Positions 8,854 through 18,114 of a stretch of DNA of 64,000 nt are shown here, piece by piece. The notes beneath the pieces were generated by a model that was not told the origin of the DNA, did not search any database, and worked only from the letters and a program-made list of their open reading frames with translations. This DNA comes from Apibacter muscae (GTDB taxonomy: Bacteria; Bacteroidota; Bacteroidia; Flavobacteriales; Weeksellaceae), in assembly GCF_007845635.1 (NCBI RefSeq), contig NZ_SELG01000029.1:186001-250000 (forward strand). Direction: 5' to 3'. Each line of letters starts with the position of its first letter. Position 1 is the first letter of the stretch. The position numbers and the translations under genes were made by a program.

Positions 8854-9258
8854 TTACAAATATTTACTAAAAGAATCATCTAAAATTTTTGGTATACTCA
8901 CTTTTCCTTTAACTACAGATACCACTTCTGCTCTGGCTTCTGAACAAAGTTTTAAATCTGATTTTCTAATAATTTTCTGATTAAAAAAATATCGGATTCC
9001 TTGTTTCTCTAAAGATTCAATGGTGCATATAAATTGATTTCCTCCTTGTAATGAAGTTATATACTTCACAAATATGCTTATTAATACTAAGTCTGTACCT
9101 TGGGTATGAAGCTCATAGAAATTTAAACCTTCTTTTTCTAAGAATTCATGTCGTGCTACTTCGTAATAATGTTGATAATTTGCATTGTTTACAATTCCTT
9201 GCGCATCACATTCATAATCTCTTACCTTCATTTCTAGTTGGAATATTGAACTATTCAT
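8854..9258 (-). CDS. acyl-CoA thioesterase, 4HBT / YbgC type
   Basis: A 134-residue single hot-dog-fold protein. VRDYECDAQGIVNNANYQHYYEVARHEFL carries the DxxG(I/V)VNNxxY signature of 4-hydroxybenzoyl-CoA thioesterase-like enzymes, including the catalytic Asp. These hydrolyse acyl-CoAs, often linked to lipid metabolism or the Tol-Pal system. It begins 43 bases after the porin gene on the same strand, so both are probably co-transcribed. The spacer is unusual: poly-A plus an AAT triplet repeat directly in front of the ATG (see repeat entry). Confidence 0.85.
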   Translation of the reverse strand: MNSSIFQLEMKVRDYECDAQGIVNNANYQHYYEVARHEFLEKEGLNFYELHTQGTDLVLISIFVKYITSLQGGNQFICTIESLEKQGIRYFFNQKIIRKSDLKLCSEARAEVVSVVKGKVSIPKILDDSFSKYL

Positions 9259-9291
9259 TATTATTATTATTATTATTATTTTTTTTTTTTT
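9259..9291. repeat. ATT microsatellite plus T13 tract abutting the thioesterase start
   Basis: Immediately upstream of the ATG at 9258 there are seven ATT units followed by a run of 13 T (9279-9291). On the coding strand this is A13 then AAT repeats, occupying the ribosome-binding region. Such tracts are prone to slippage, and length changes here would alter the spacing or accessibility of the translation start without touching the reading frame. Confidence 0.8.
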
Positions 9292-9301
9292 AAATTTGTT
9301 T

Positions 9302-11257
9302 TTAAGTAAATAGGTACCAAAGAATTCCTATGTTTAAACGAAAATCTGTATATGGGTTTAAAGGGGTACTATAAAAGTCATACCCAGATAGGCTCGAATT
9401 AAAATGTTGCGCTTCAATAATAAACAACATTCTTTTTACTTTAAAGTGTATAAATAGATCCAGTAAAGGGTATTCTCCGATTCTATAATTTTCTGTTTCT
9501 GATTGTAATTTAAATTCATTGGTTACAGGAAAAAACATTCTAGATTTAAATTTTGAAAAGTAATAAGCATTCATTCCTGCTTGAACCTCCGCTTTTTCTT
9601 TAAAAATTTTGGACTGGTAATAGAGAGTTGCTCTTCCTATAAATTCAGGCAAGGGCAATATTTCTTTATTTCTAGTGACATTTTGATAAGCTAAAGCGGT
9701 TTCTAAATGAAATTTTTTATACTGAAAAGAATTTTTTAACCCTATTTGTGCTAGGTTAACAGAAGTACCGGACTGCTTAGGAGCATATTCATCATCTAAA
9801 TACGTATAATTGTCTATGTTAAAAAACTGAACTGTAAATCTTGTATTAAATGGCTTCATTCTTAAAGCTCCCCCCATCTGTATAGTTGTTTCATTTTCTG
9901 GGTTTTCTATAAAATAGTTAAATTGTTTATAAAAACTTTGATTGTATAATACATTTATGGATGGAATTTGTGATTTAACCCCCAAATTAGCTTCTATAAA
10001 ATATCCTTTAAATGGTTGTAAGGTTAATCTATTATCGATATAGTATGAGTTGTTAAATTGATTTCCGGTTAGGGCTTCTCCTTGAGAAGTTAAAACGATA
10101 CCCTTATTCCAATTAAAGGTTAAATTTCCAGCTACTCCAATTCTATCATCCTTAATCTTTTCAGGAATAGTTGTTGTTGCTGGATCCATTAAACGATCAA
10201 AATTAAACTCTAAATGCTCATATTTTACTCCCGCTTCTAAATACAATCGATCGCTTAAATCTAAGACTGCCATCGTTTGATTTGAAAATTTTCTAAATTC
10301 TTTAGTGTTATAATGTTCTACTAGATTACTGCCTCCATACATATTTTCTACTGATGAATAATATGTATTTAATGTTTTTAGTTCTTCATAGGTATAATGC
10401 ATGGTCTCATATGAAAAAATATTTTTAATTGAGGCCACGTAGGTATTTTCTTTTGACGGCACAAGTCCGAATTGTTGGGCTAAATAAAATCTTCTTTGCT
10501 CATATTTAGAGTATGCATCTGTTAAATTCACTTGTAATCGATTTCTACTTGTAAATCTAGAATCTCCATCTTCAAAATTTTTAGGATTTTGTATACCTCC
10601 ATTTTCTTCGTTATTAGCGTTTGTTATTAAATAATGTGCCCAAAACTTATATCTTAGATTTTTAGTATGATAATTTGTTGTAACTAAAAAAGTATTGTTG
10701 GAGGCTAATTGGTCTAAATACTTACCCTCTGACCGAAGTCCTTTATATTGTATGGAATAGTTAAATTGTGAATTTATATTATGTGTAAACATGGTGGATA
10801 ATGAATGTCCTTGTTTGTACCCGTTGTTATATTGAAATTCTGTCATTGGGGTTTTAACATCGTAATATCTAACCTGGTCAACATCTAATAGATTGTATGA
10901 TTTCCCTTGGGGTATAAGTGAAATGGAAGAATTAATCTTTGTGTTGTATAATAAGGGATTAAATGCTTCTCCTATATTAGAAAAGGGAATGGTTCCAAAA
11001 TCATCTTTATGATTATACATTCTATTTTTATAATACTTATCTATAGTTAAAACTGTATCAAATATAGATTTAGGAGTATCCTCTGTCCAGTATTGATAGG
11101 AATATATAGTTGGGTTTAAATTTTTAAGTGTATCAATTTTCGCTGGATCTGAACTTTTATTTATTGAAATATCTATTGCCTGTTCTTCTCTTTGAGAATA
11201 TATTAAACTCGTTATCAGCAAACTTGCTACTAGTAATAATAATTTTATTTTTATCAT
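9302..11257 (-). CDS. putative outer-membrane porin (Porin_10-like)
   Basis: 651 residues with a signal peptide (about 1-21, ending IYSQ) and then many alternating aromatic/polar strands characteristic of an outer-membrane beta barrel, ending in an aromatic-rich strand (IGILWYLF). The opening after the signal and the IYSYQYWTEDTPKSIFDTVL segment match the Bacteroidota 'putative porin' family. No plug domain or TonB box is seen. It has its own promoter box at 11278-11285, just after the terminator of the peptidase gene. Substrate unknown; probably general diffusion. Confidence 0.8.
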   Translation of the reverse strand: MIKIKLLLLVASLLITSLIYSQREEQAIDISINKSSDPAKIDTLKNLNPTIYSYQYWTEDTPKSIFDTVLTIDKYYKNRMYNHKDDFGTIPFSNIGEAFNPLLYNTKINSSISLIPQGKSYNLLDVDQVRYYDVKTPMTEFQYNNGYKQGHSLSTMFTHNINSQFNYSIQYKGLRSEGKYLDQLASNNTFLVTTNYHTKNLRYKFWAHYLITNANNEENGGIQNPKNFEDGDSRFTSRNRLQVNLTDAYSKYEQRRFYLAQQFGLVPSKENTYVASIKNIFSYETMHYTYEELKTLNTYYSSVENMYGGSNLVEHYNTKEFRKFSNQTMAVLDLSDRLYLEAGVKYEHLEFNFDRLMDPATTTIPEKIKDDRIGVAGNLTFNWNKGIVLTSQGEALTGNQFNNSYYIDNRLTLQPFKGYFIEANLGVKSQIPSINVLYNQSFYKQFNYFIENPENETTIQMGGALRMKPFNTRFTVQFFNIDNYTYLDDEYAPKQSGTSVNLAQIGLKNSFQYKKFHLETALAYQNVTRNKEILPLPEFIGRATLYYQSKIFKEKAEVQAGMNAYYFSKFKSRMFFPVTNEFKLQSETENYRIGEYPLLDLFIHFKVKRMLFIIEAQHFNSSLSGYDFYSTPLNPYTDFRLNIGILWYLFT

Positions 11258-11277
11258 TTATGGGTATATGCTCTTTG

Positions 11278-11285
11278 CAAATATA
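11278..11285 (-). promoter_or_regulatory. -7 promoter box TATATTTG of the porin gene
   Basis: Exact TAnnTTTG match 20 bases upstream of the ATG at 11257. It overlaps the T-rich end of the preceding terminator, so the two signals are packed together. Confidence 0.55.
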
Positions 11286-11314
11286 AAAATAAAAGGCTGG
11301 CAACTAAGCCAGCT
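11286..11314 (-). terminator. intrinsic terminator after the subtilisin-like peptidase gene
   Basis: GCTGGC at 11296-11301 pairs with GCCAGC at 11308-11313, followed on the minus strand by a T-rich run. It separates the SusCD-peptidase unit from the porin. Confidence 0.8.
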
Positions 11315-11360
11315 AAAACTATCGATCGTATTTAATTATTAAAAATAAATTTTAGTTCTT

Positions 11361-13340
11361 TTATTGCACAATTATTTTCTTTGTTTCATTGTTTTTTCCA
11401 TCGTTTATTCTAACAAAATAAATTCCAGAAGATAAACTCGATGTATCAATTTTATTTTCGCCCTCAATTAAAGTTCCTGTTAAATATAAGTTGCCTGATG
11501 TACCGTAAACTTTATACGTTGAATTTTTCATTACATATATGTAAACATAGTCCTTAGATGGTATAGGATAAACCTTAGTTTCTTGCAATTTAAATTCTTC
11601 TTCTACTGTTTCTACTGTTTCCATTGACGGCCCGGTAACAATTAATGTATAATCTTGACTATTATTAGTTAAATTTCCTTTATGAGAAATGGTTATTAAG
11701 TACTCTCCATTGGGATTTGGAATATCAATTCTTTCAAAATTATCTACATCATTAGTCCCATCATTTTTTGCAGGTAAACTGGGTTGAAACTTATTAAGCC
11801 TCCAAGGATAATAAGTTACTATTACTTGACCTTCATTATTTATTTGTGTGACTTTTATATCTAAATCATTGACTAAATTTACCTGATCTGGATCTTTTAC
11901 TCCTGCTATAAATTTCCCTGTAGACAATCCTAAAATATCTCCATTATAATTTTTATTTTCAGGATCAGTCCATGAAATGGAAATTTGTAATGGAATTGCT
12001 CCGGAAGCTTTTATTTTTTTTATATATGTAGATCTATTATTTAGTTGGTTTTCTTCTAAAATTGATTTTTTGTTTTTATCGGTTATTATTTGTGCAGCAG
12101 CACCTATATCTGCCAATCCCCAACCATAAATATAATCGGGACCATCATAAGATCCTGCTTCTTTAGCACTGTGTTGCAATAGACCCCTTATAGAAGCTGA
12201 TGTCAAATATTTAGAATTCAATTTATGATTATATTGTTGAAGTAGTAGTATGGAACCTGTAATTGATGGAGTTGCCATTGATGTTCCATTTAAAAAGATG
12301 TAACTATTATCGGATAAGTTTCCTGTGGAATAAACGGAAACTCCTTTGGCTACTATATTGGGTTTTATACGTCCATCATCGGTTGGACCAAAATTGCTAA
12401 AAGTAGAGATCTTTACATTTTTTGGATCGTTGTAATTGATTATTTCTTCTACTGCACCAATGGTTAACACATTTTTTGCAACTCCGTAATTTAAAATTAG
12501 TTCGTATCCATCTTTTTCAGGATTAATTTTTAAATAGTTTTCTCGGTCATTACCAGCTGCAATGACCATTTGATAATATTTGTTTAAATACGCCAACTGA
12601 TCTAACTTATAACTCGTAAAATCATATGCTCCAAAAACCCAAGAGTTTAATTCAAATACTGGTCTACCCTTAGCATTTAATGCCGAAATTCCGTAGGAAT
12701 GATTGGATACTAGATAACCTTTTTGTGCAAACTCTGTCATTTCAGACAAATCATTTGAATAATCAAAACTTTTAACGTGCGCATTGGGAGCCATACCTTT
12801 GGAATATCCTTGAGGTAAATTATCAGCAGCTGGTGAATACCCTCCGCCTATAATTGTCCCTGTAACATGAGTTGAATGTTTTGAAACTTTTTGGACATTA
12901 TCGCTTCCCTTTTCAATTCTTACTTCACCCTGTGCATTTTTAAAGTCTTGATGTGTTGTTCTCGGTAAAGCTTCGTCCCACACCCCAGCATACATATTCT
13001 TACCATCCACCGCTAATTCACTAATAAGTGTTCTTTCATTAATTGTCTTTGCAGATCCTTCGTTAAATGTTTTTAAATAAATAATTTCTCCATTGTCATT
13101 AATAGATATTGGTAACCCAGTTTCTTCTAATGAGTCTGACATCACTCTACGTGAATTTTTGTTTAAATATTTATCTAGTATTTCTTGTCTAATTTGTTCC
13201 TTTCTTTTCAGTTCACTTTTAACCTTTTCAATTTCTTTTTGGTCGTAAGAATTAGTTATACTCGACCTATCTTTTTCTGTCTGAGAAAAAGAATATGTAT
13301 AAACGAAAAGCAATGTAAATAGTAATATGTATTTATTCAT
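11361..13340 (-). CDS. secreted S8 (subtilisin-like) peptidase with T9SS sorting domain
   Basis: 659 residues. A signal peptide (1-20) leads to a coiled, charged pro-region and then an S8 catalytic domain with Asp122 (AGVWDEA), His155 (KHSTHVTG), oxyanion Asn264 (AAGND) and Ser354 (NGTSMATP). A PPC/P-like beta domain follows, and the last ~75 residues (KVYPIPSKDYVYIYV ... GIYFVRIN ... KKIIVQ) are a type A T9SS sorting domain. The enzyme is therefore predicted to cross the outer membrane by the type IX system and be displayed or released. It follows susD on the same strand but has its own box at 13369-13376. With SusCD it probably degrades proteins whose fragments are imported. Confidence 0.92.
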   Translation of the reverse strand: MNKYILLFTLLFVYTYSFSQTEKDRSSITNSYDQKEIEKVKSELKRKEQIRQEILDKYLNKNSRRVMSDSLEETGLPISINDNGEIIYLKTFNEGSAKTINERTLISELAVDGKNMYAGVWDEALPRTTHQDFKNAQGEVRIEKGSDNVQKVSKHSTHVTGTIIGGGYSPAADNLPQGYSKGMAPNAHVKSFDYSNDLSEMTEFAQKGYLVSNHSYGISALNAKGRPVFELNSWVFGAYDFTSYKLDQLAYLNKYYQMVIAAGNDRENYLKINPEKDGYELILNYGVAKNVLTIGAVEEIINYNDPKNVKISTFSNFGPTDDGRIKPNIVAKGVSVYSTGNLSDNSYIFLNGTSMATPSITGSILLLQQYNHKLNSKYLTSASIRGLLQHSAKEAGSYDGPDYIYGWGLADIGAAAQIITDKNKKSILEENQLNNRSTYIKKIKASGAIPLQISISWTDPENKNYNGDILGLSTGKFIAGVKDPDQVNLVNDLDIKVTQINNEGQVIVTYYPWRLNKFQPSLPAKNDGTNDVDNFERIDIPNPNGEYLITISHKGNLTNNSQDYTLIVTGPSMETVETVEEEFKLQETKVYPIPSKDYVYIYVMKNSTYKVYGTSGNLYLTGTLIEGENKIDTSSLSSGIYFVRINDGKNNETKKIIVQ

Positions 13341-13368
13341 GAACTATTTGGGTTAATTAATTATTAAA

Positions 13369-13376
13369 CAAAAGTA
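13369..13376 (-). promoter_or_regulatory. -7 promoter box TACTTTTG of the S8 peptidase gene
   Basis: Exact TAnnTTTG match 28 bases upstream of the ATG at 13340, lying in the 57-base gap after susD. It suggests the peptidase can be transcribed separately from susCD. Confidence 0.5.
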
Positions 13377-13397
13377 ATGAAATTCTATTTTATATGA

Positions 13398-14810
13398 TTA
13401 ATATCCAGGATATTGTTTAATATTAGGGTTCGTTTGAATCTCTATCTGTGGTAAAGGATATACGAATAATTTATCTGAAGCTGAAACTTCACAGTTCAAT
13501 TTACAATTTGTTTTTTTTACAATTGGTAATCTATTTCTTTTCAAATCAAAAAATTGATGTCCTTCTCCTACAAATTCTAATCTTCTTTCTTTTAGAATAT
13601 CTTTAAGTAATTGGTTATCTTTACTGTTGTATTGGTAATCCCCTCTAGTTGAGACAAAACTATTCAATTGTTTTAAAGCTTCTTCTTGGTTTCCTAAGTG
13701 GTAAAGCGCTTCTATTTTGTTTAATTTTGATTCCGACATTCTTAAAATTTTAACATTTGAATCAAGGTTCATTGTTACTGGATATTTTAATGTATAATAT
13801 CCTTCCTCTCCCGTTGGATTATTTCCTTTGTTAGTAACATCTAGTTTTAATAAATTCTTTCTTATGTCTGAATCTTCGTATAAATTATACAAGTCTTTTC
13901 GAAACTCATTTTGAAAATAAGTTCCTGTAATGGAGTAAAAACTTGATAAACTATTGATTCCTAATGAGTTTGATTGATTATAGCCAATCTCGAAAACTGT
14001 TTCTGGTGCTGAGTTTAATGAAAAATAATCCACATAATTTTCTTTTTGGATAAAGTCAAAACTCCCTCCTGATTGAGATTCTACTTGTTGTGCATATTCA
14101 TATGCAAGAGCCCACTTCTGTTGATATAAATAAACCCTTGAAAGCAATAACTTTACTGCTGTAGGGCCTAAGTGCGTTTTTGTTGAGGATTCGCTTTGAA
14201 AAAGTTCTAATGATTGTAATAAATCGTTTTCTATTTGAGTATAAACCTCAGGTATTGTGGCTCTAGAGTGCTTTATCTGAGGATTATAGCTTTTATTATA
14301 TATAGGCATTCCAAACTCTTGATTGTATCCTAAAGCTACACTTGGTGAATAAATATTAACTATAAAAAACATAGCTAAAGCTCTGGCTGCATAAGCTTCT
14401 GCCTTGGCTTGTTTAATTTCATCATTTAGTGATATTGGTGCATTTATTACAGTAGATGCTAATGCATAGGCATCGTAAAGCCTATTTAAGGGTGGTCCTT
14501 CTCCTTCAATACCATCAAAATTTAATTCTGGGTTGTAGGACATATTGTTTAAATTTAAGAATCGTCCCGTATTTGATGTGTTTACAAATGAATTATCTGA
14601 GATAAGATCTCCCAATAAAACAACATTACATCCTAGTCCACCTGGACGCGCTAGATAATAATATATTCCATTTTTAGCATTTATTAATCCTTCTTCCGTT
14701 TTTATAATTACATCTAATGGAACTTCAGTGCTAGGTTCTGTATTCAGTTTGTCTTCTGAACAACTCATTAAAACAAGAAAAAAAGAAATAAAGATTATTT
14801 TTACCTTCAT
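13398..14810 (-). CDS. SusD/RagB-family surface lipoprotein
   Basis: 470 residues with a lipoprotein signal (LVLMSC, Cys17) followed by an acidic-polar SEDKLNTEP start typical of surface-exposed Bacteroidota lipoproteins. The TPR-like alpha-helical architecture and C-terminal KERRLEFVGEGHQFFDLKR motif are diagnostic of SusD/RagB. SusD proteins form a lid over the SusC barrel and bind the nutrient. It starts 2 bases after the SusC stop, so it is translationally coupled. Ligand cannot be predicted from sequence alone, but the adjacent peptidase favours peptides. Confidence 0.93.
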   Translation of the reverse strand: MKVKIIFISFFLVLMSCSEDKLNTEPSTEVPLDVIIKTEEGLINAKNGIYYYLARPGGLGCNVVLLGDLISDNSFVNTSNTGRFLNLNNMSYNPELNFDGIEGEGPPLNRLYDAYALASTVINAPISLNDEIKQAKAEAYAARALAMFFIVNIYSPSVALGYNQEFGMPIYNKSYNPQIKHSRATIPEVYTQIENDLLQSLELFQSESSTKTHLGPTAVKLLLSRVYLYQQKWALAYEYAQQVESQSGGSFDFIQKENYVDYFSLNSAPETVFEIGYNQSNSLGINSLSSFYSITGTYFQNEFRKDLYNLYEDSDIRKNLLKLDVTNKGNNPTGEEGYYTLKYPVTMNLDSNVKILRMSESKLNKIEALYHLGNQEEALKQLNSFVSTRGDYQYNSKDNQLLKDILKERRLEFVGEGHQFFDLKRNRLPIVKKTNCKLNCEVSASDKLFVYPLPQIEIQTNPNIKQYPGY

Positions 14811-14812
14811 AT

Positions 14813-17800
14813 TTAAAAATTTACTGATATCCCAAATGAATAAATTTTCATTATTGGTGATGTAAAATCATAATAACCTCTACCATAAAAATCTGGGTAT
14901 CCTTCATTTAATGCACCTGTTGAATAAATATCTGGATCTGATTTAAGTTTTTTATCAAATGCCCATGTGAATAAATTGGTTCCCCTAATAAATAATGTTA
15001 TGGATTCAACTCCTATAGTTTTTATTATATTTTGTGTAAATGTATAAGATAATTTAACTTCTTTTAACCTTATATGATCTGCTCTTCGTAGAAATCTTGA
15101 AGACATTGAATTGGTTGATGTAAGATCACCTATTTGTAAAGGATTTTCAGCATTTGGATTTTGTGGAGTCCAACTATCTAATAAATCACTTTCTTGATTT
15201 CTATTTCCTGCATAGGCTCCATCGCTCATCCATACATTAGTAAATGCATCCATAACTTTATAATCGAACGAACCTGTTAAAAGAATTGAGAAAGTAAATC
15301 CTTTATAAGATAATTGATTATATAATGAGGCTTGCCAAATAGGTAAAGCTGTAGAGCCTTGAAATTCTTTTTTTGCAATAGATTTATCTGTAGTCACTAA
15401 TTTACCTTTACTATCATAATATAGTTTACCATCATTTACAAAGGCTTGCTCACTAGCTGTCAATTTCCCCTCTTTAAACCTAGTTTCTAATTCTATATCA
15501 TTCACATACCACATTCCGTATCCTGTGTTTGAATCAACTCCTGCCCATGTCCATGTATAGTATTCACCGGCTTGTTTTCCTACTTTTAATGCTTTTGAAT
15601 AACCTTCAAGATTTATACCGTCTGAAGTTTCTATATTTAATCTTAAAATTTTAGATTTATTGTATGAAGCTGAAGCTTCAATATTCCAAATGAGTTTATT
15701 TTTATTTATTACTTCTGATTTTAAAACTAATTCAAAACCTCTATTTCTAATACTTCCTACATTAGCATAGTAAGCATTTGCTCCTCCTACAGTATACGGT
15801 AATGGAACAATGGATATTAAATCATTAGTTTTTTTATTGTAATAATCAAATGAACCTGTTATTTTATTGTTAAAAATTCCAAAATATAAACCTATTCCTA
15901 ACTGATGAGATTCCTCCCATTTTAAATTATCATTGCCGGCTGATTGAAAATATAAAGCTGATTCTCCTGATCCGTAACTTTCTGCTTTTAATAGAGTTTT
16001 ATAATAATATAATTTACCCCATTCCGTCATAGGTGTATTACCTGCGATACCATAATTTAAGCGAAGTTTTAAATCATTAATTTTAGTTTTTTCAACATTT
16101 ATAAAATTTTCATTACTTAGATTCCATACAAATCCTGTATCCCAAAAATTACCCCATTTATTATTTTTTCCAAATGTAGAATTCCCGTCTCTTCTTATAC
16201 CTGCTATAAATGTGTATTTTTTATCAATGGTATAATTAATTCTTCCAATGTAAGAAATTTGTCTCCACGTCTCATCACTACCTAAAGATTGTAGTATATT
16301 AGTACCGTTTGACAAATTTGGCTTTGAATATTCAGGATAATCAAATTTTGAAGTATATTGATCATCTCTTTTATGTTCTTCAAAACTAATTCCAAGATCT
16401 ACAGATAAATCGTGTTTATCAAATAGATACTTTTTATAATTCATAAAATTTGTCCAAGAATAATCAATGACTCTATTTTTATTTTGTTGGAATAATCCGT
16501 TTCTCGATTTACCATTCCCTGAATTTTGATTCCACCATGATTTTTCTAATAGGTTTTGATATTGCATACCAAAATCTGATGTTATTTTAATTTCTTTGTT
16601 TAATTTATACATAACACTCATTGAACTTCTCCATGTTGTATTATCACCTTCTAAATAATCTGAATTTAATAATTCTACTGGGTTATACCATTGATTCCCT
16701 CCTAGATTTTGTATATTGAATGATCCATCCGGGTTATAAACAGGATAAATTGGAAGCAAAGTCCAACTTGAACTCCAAGGACTCGAGAAAGATCCCCCTT
16801 GTGTATAGGTATGGGTATTTAGATTCGTAATACTTCCATTAAAATTTAAATTAATTTTCTCTGTCAACCGATAACCCAAACCCAGATTAAATGAATATCT
16901 TTGAAATGTGCTACCTTTTACTAAAGGCTCATTGTTATAATATGATCCTCCTAAATAAAATAAAAAATTTTTTTCTCCTCCAGTGATATTAAGTGAGTAT
17001 TGTTTTACAACAGATTTATTTCTTTGAACTTCTTTCATCCAATTGGTACTTGTTTCTCCGTCCCACCCATTTTTTTTCATGTTTTCTATAAATTGTTGTT
17101 TATAGCTTGCTAAATTTAAGAATGCGTCTGTTCTACCTCCTATATATTCTTTACCTGCATAAACCATAGCCCCCCAATCCATATATTGTTCAGAGTTCAT
17201 CCATTGGTGTTTATCAAAAGCAATATCTTGAAAACCTATTTCTGAAATAAAATTAAATTTTGTTTTTTGATTGTACTTTCCTTTTTTTGTTTTTATTAAG
17301 ATAACTCCATTAGCACCTGCTGCCCCATACATTGATGCAGCTGCAATATCCTTTAAAACAACTATACTTTCTATTGAATTAGGATTTAAATTTGAAATTG
17401 GACTAAAAGAAGAATAGCTATCTAACAATGAAGAAGAATCTAATCCTTTTCCTATAGGCACTCCATCAATTACATACAAAGGGTTTGAAGACCCCGTAAA
17501 CGAGCTCACTCCTCTAATTATTACACTTGTTGCAGATCCGGGTTGCCCTCCACTACCACTATAGCTAACTCCCGGTATTACCCCAAGCTTATCGTCTATA
17601 GAAGCTTGAGGCATTGATTCTAATTCATTATCCCTAATTATTGAATAGGCTCCTTTATATGGTGTATTAATAAAACCTAAGACTACTATCTTATCAAGTT
17701 TTGTACGCTCTAAACTTATATTTATTAGAGTATCTGTTTCTTGTAAGATAATTTGTTTTATTCCTCTTGCTATGACAAGCGTATCACCTTTATCTGAATT

Positions 17801-17983
17801 AGTAAAGGAAAAGTAACCATGATTGTCTGTTTGGGTTATTTGATTTTTATTTAATAATTCAACTTCAACATTTTTAGCAAAACTATCATCCTCCCATTTT
17901 ATAATACCTTTAATTTGCCCAAATACCGATTGATATAATAATAAACACAAAACTAAAATTATCTTATTATAGGCTTTTATCAT
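14813..17983 (-). CDS. SusC/RagA-family TonB-linked outer-membrane transporter
   Basis: 1056 residues: signal peptide (to about 22), a carboxypeptidase-regulatory-like beta domain (GIIKWEDDSFAKNVEVELL onward), a plug domain with the SusC marks PLYVIDGVPIG and GVILIKTKKGK, and a 22-strand-type barrel ending in FGISVNF. These transporters move oligomers across the outer membrane using TonB energy with SusD as lid. First gene of the susC-susD-peptidase unit; promoter box at 18052-18059. No regulator (anti-sigma, ECF) is adjacent. Confidence 0.95.
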   Translation of the reverse strand: MIKAYNKIILVLCLLLYQSVFGQIKGIIKWEDDSFAKNVEVELLNKNQITQTDNHGYFSFTNSDKGDTLVIARGIKQIILQETDTLINISLERTKLDKIVVLGFINTPYKGAYSIIRDNELESMPQASIDDKLGVIPGVSYSGSGGQPGSATSVIIRGVSSFTGSSNPLYVIDGVPIGKGLDSSSLLDSYSSFSPISNLNPNSIESIVVLKDIAAASMYGAAGANGVILIKTKKGKYNQKTKFNFISEIGFQDIAFDKHQWMNSEQYMDWGAMVYAGKEYIGGRTDAFLNLASYKQQFIENMKKNGWDGETSTNWMKEVQRNKSVVKQYSLNITGGEKNFLFYLGGSYYNNEPLVKGSTFQRYSFNLGLGYRLTEKINLNFNGSITNLNTHTYTQGGSFSSPWSSSWTLLPIYPVYNPDGSFNIQNLGGNQWYNPVELLNSDYLEGDNTTWRSSMSVMYKLNKEIKITSDFGMQYQNLLEKSWWNQNSGNGKSRNGLFQQNKNRVIDYSWTNFMNYKKYLFDKHDLSVDLGISFEEHKRDDQYTSKFDYPEYSKPNLSNGTNILQSLGSDETWRQISYIGRINYTIDKKYTFIAGIRRDGNSTFGKNNKWGNFWDTGFVWNLSNENFINVEKTKINDLKLRLNYGIAGNTPMTEWGKLYYYKTLLKAESYGSGESALYFQSAGNDNLKWEESHQLGIGLYFGIFNNKITGSFDYYNKKTNDLISIVPLPYTVGGANAYYANVGSIRNRGFELVLKSEVINKNKLIWNIEASASYNKSKILRLNIETSDGINLEGYSKALKVGKQAGEYYTWTWAGVDSNTGYGMWYVNDIELETRFKEGKLTASEQAFVNDGKLYYDSKGKLVTTDKSIAKKEFQGSTALPIWQASLYNQLSYKGFTFSILLTGSFDYKVMDAFTNVWMSDGAYAGNRNQESDLLDSWTPQNPNAENPLQIGDLTSTNSMSSRFLRRADHIRLKEVKLSYTFTQNIIKTIGVESITLFIRGTNLFTWAFDKKLKSDPDIYSTGALNEGYPDFYGRGYYDFTSPIMKIYSFGISVNF

Positions 17984-18051
17984 GCATGAATACAGATTAA
18001 ATAATTGAGATTAAAACATTATCTATTTTATTTAAAAATAAAGATTATTGA

Positions 18052-18059
18052 CAAATGTA
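18052..18059 (-). promoter_or_regulatory. -7 promoter box TACATTTG of susC
   Basis: Exact TAnnTTTG match 68 bases upstream of the susC ATG and immediately after the infB terminator. Confidence 0.5.
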
Positions 18060-18062
18060 AAA

Positions 18063-18091
18063 TAAAAAAGCTATATGAAAATTCATATAGC
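18063..18091 (-). terminator. intrinsic terminator of the rimP-nusA-infB operon
   Basis: A 10-bp stem (GCTATATGAA at 18070-18079 paired with 18082-18091) followed by T residues on the minus strand, 23 bases after the infB stop. Confidence 0.85.
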
Positions 18092-18114
18092 CTTTATTTA
18101 TTTTTAAAATTATT

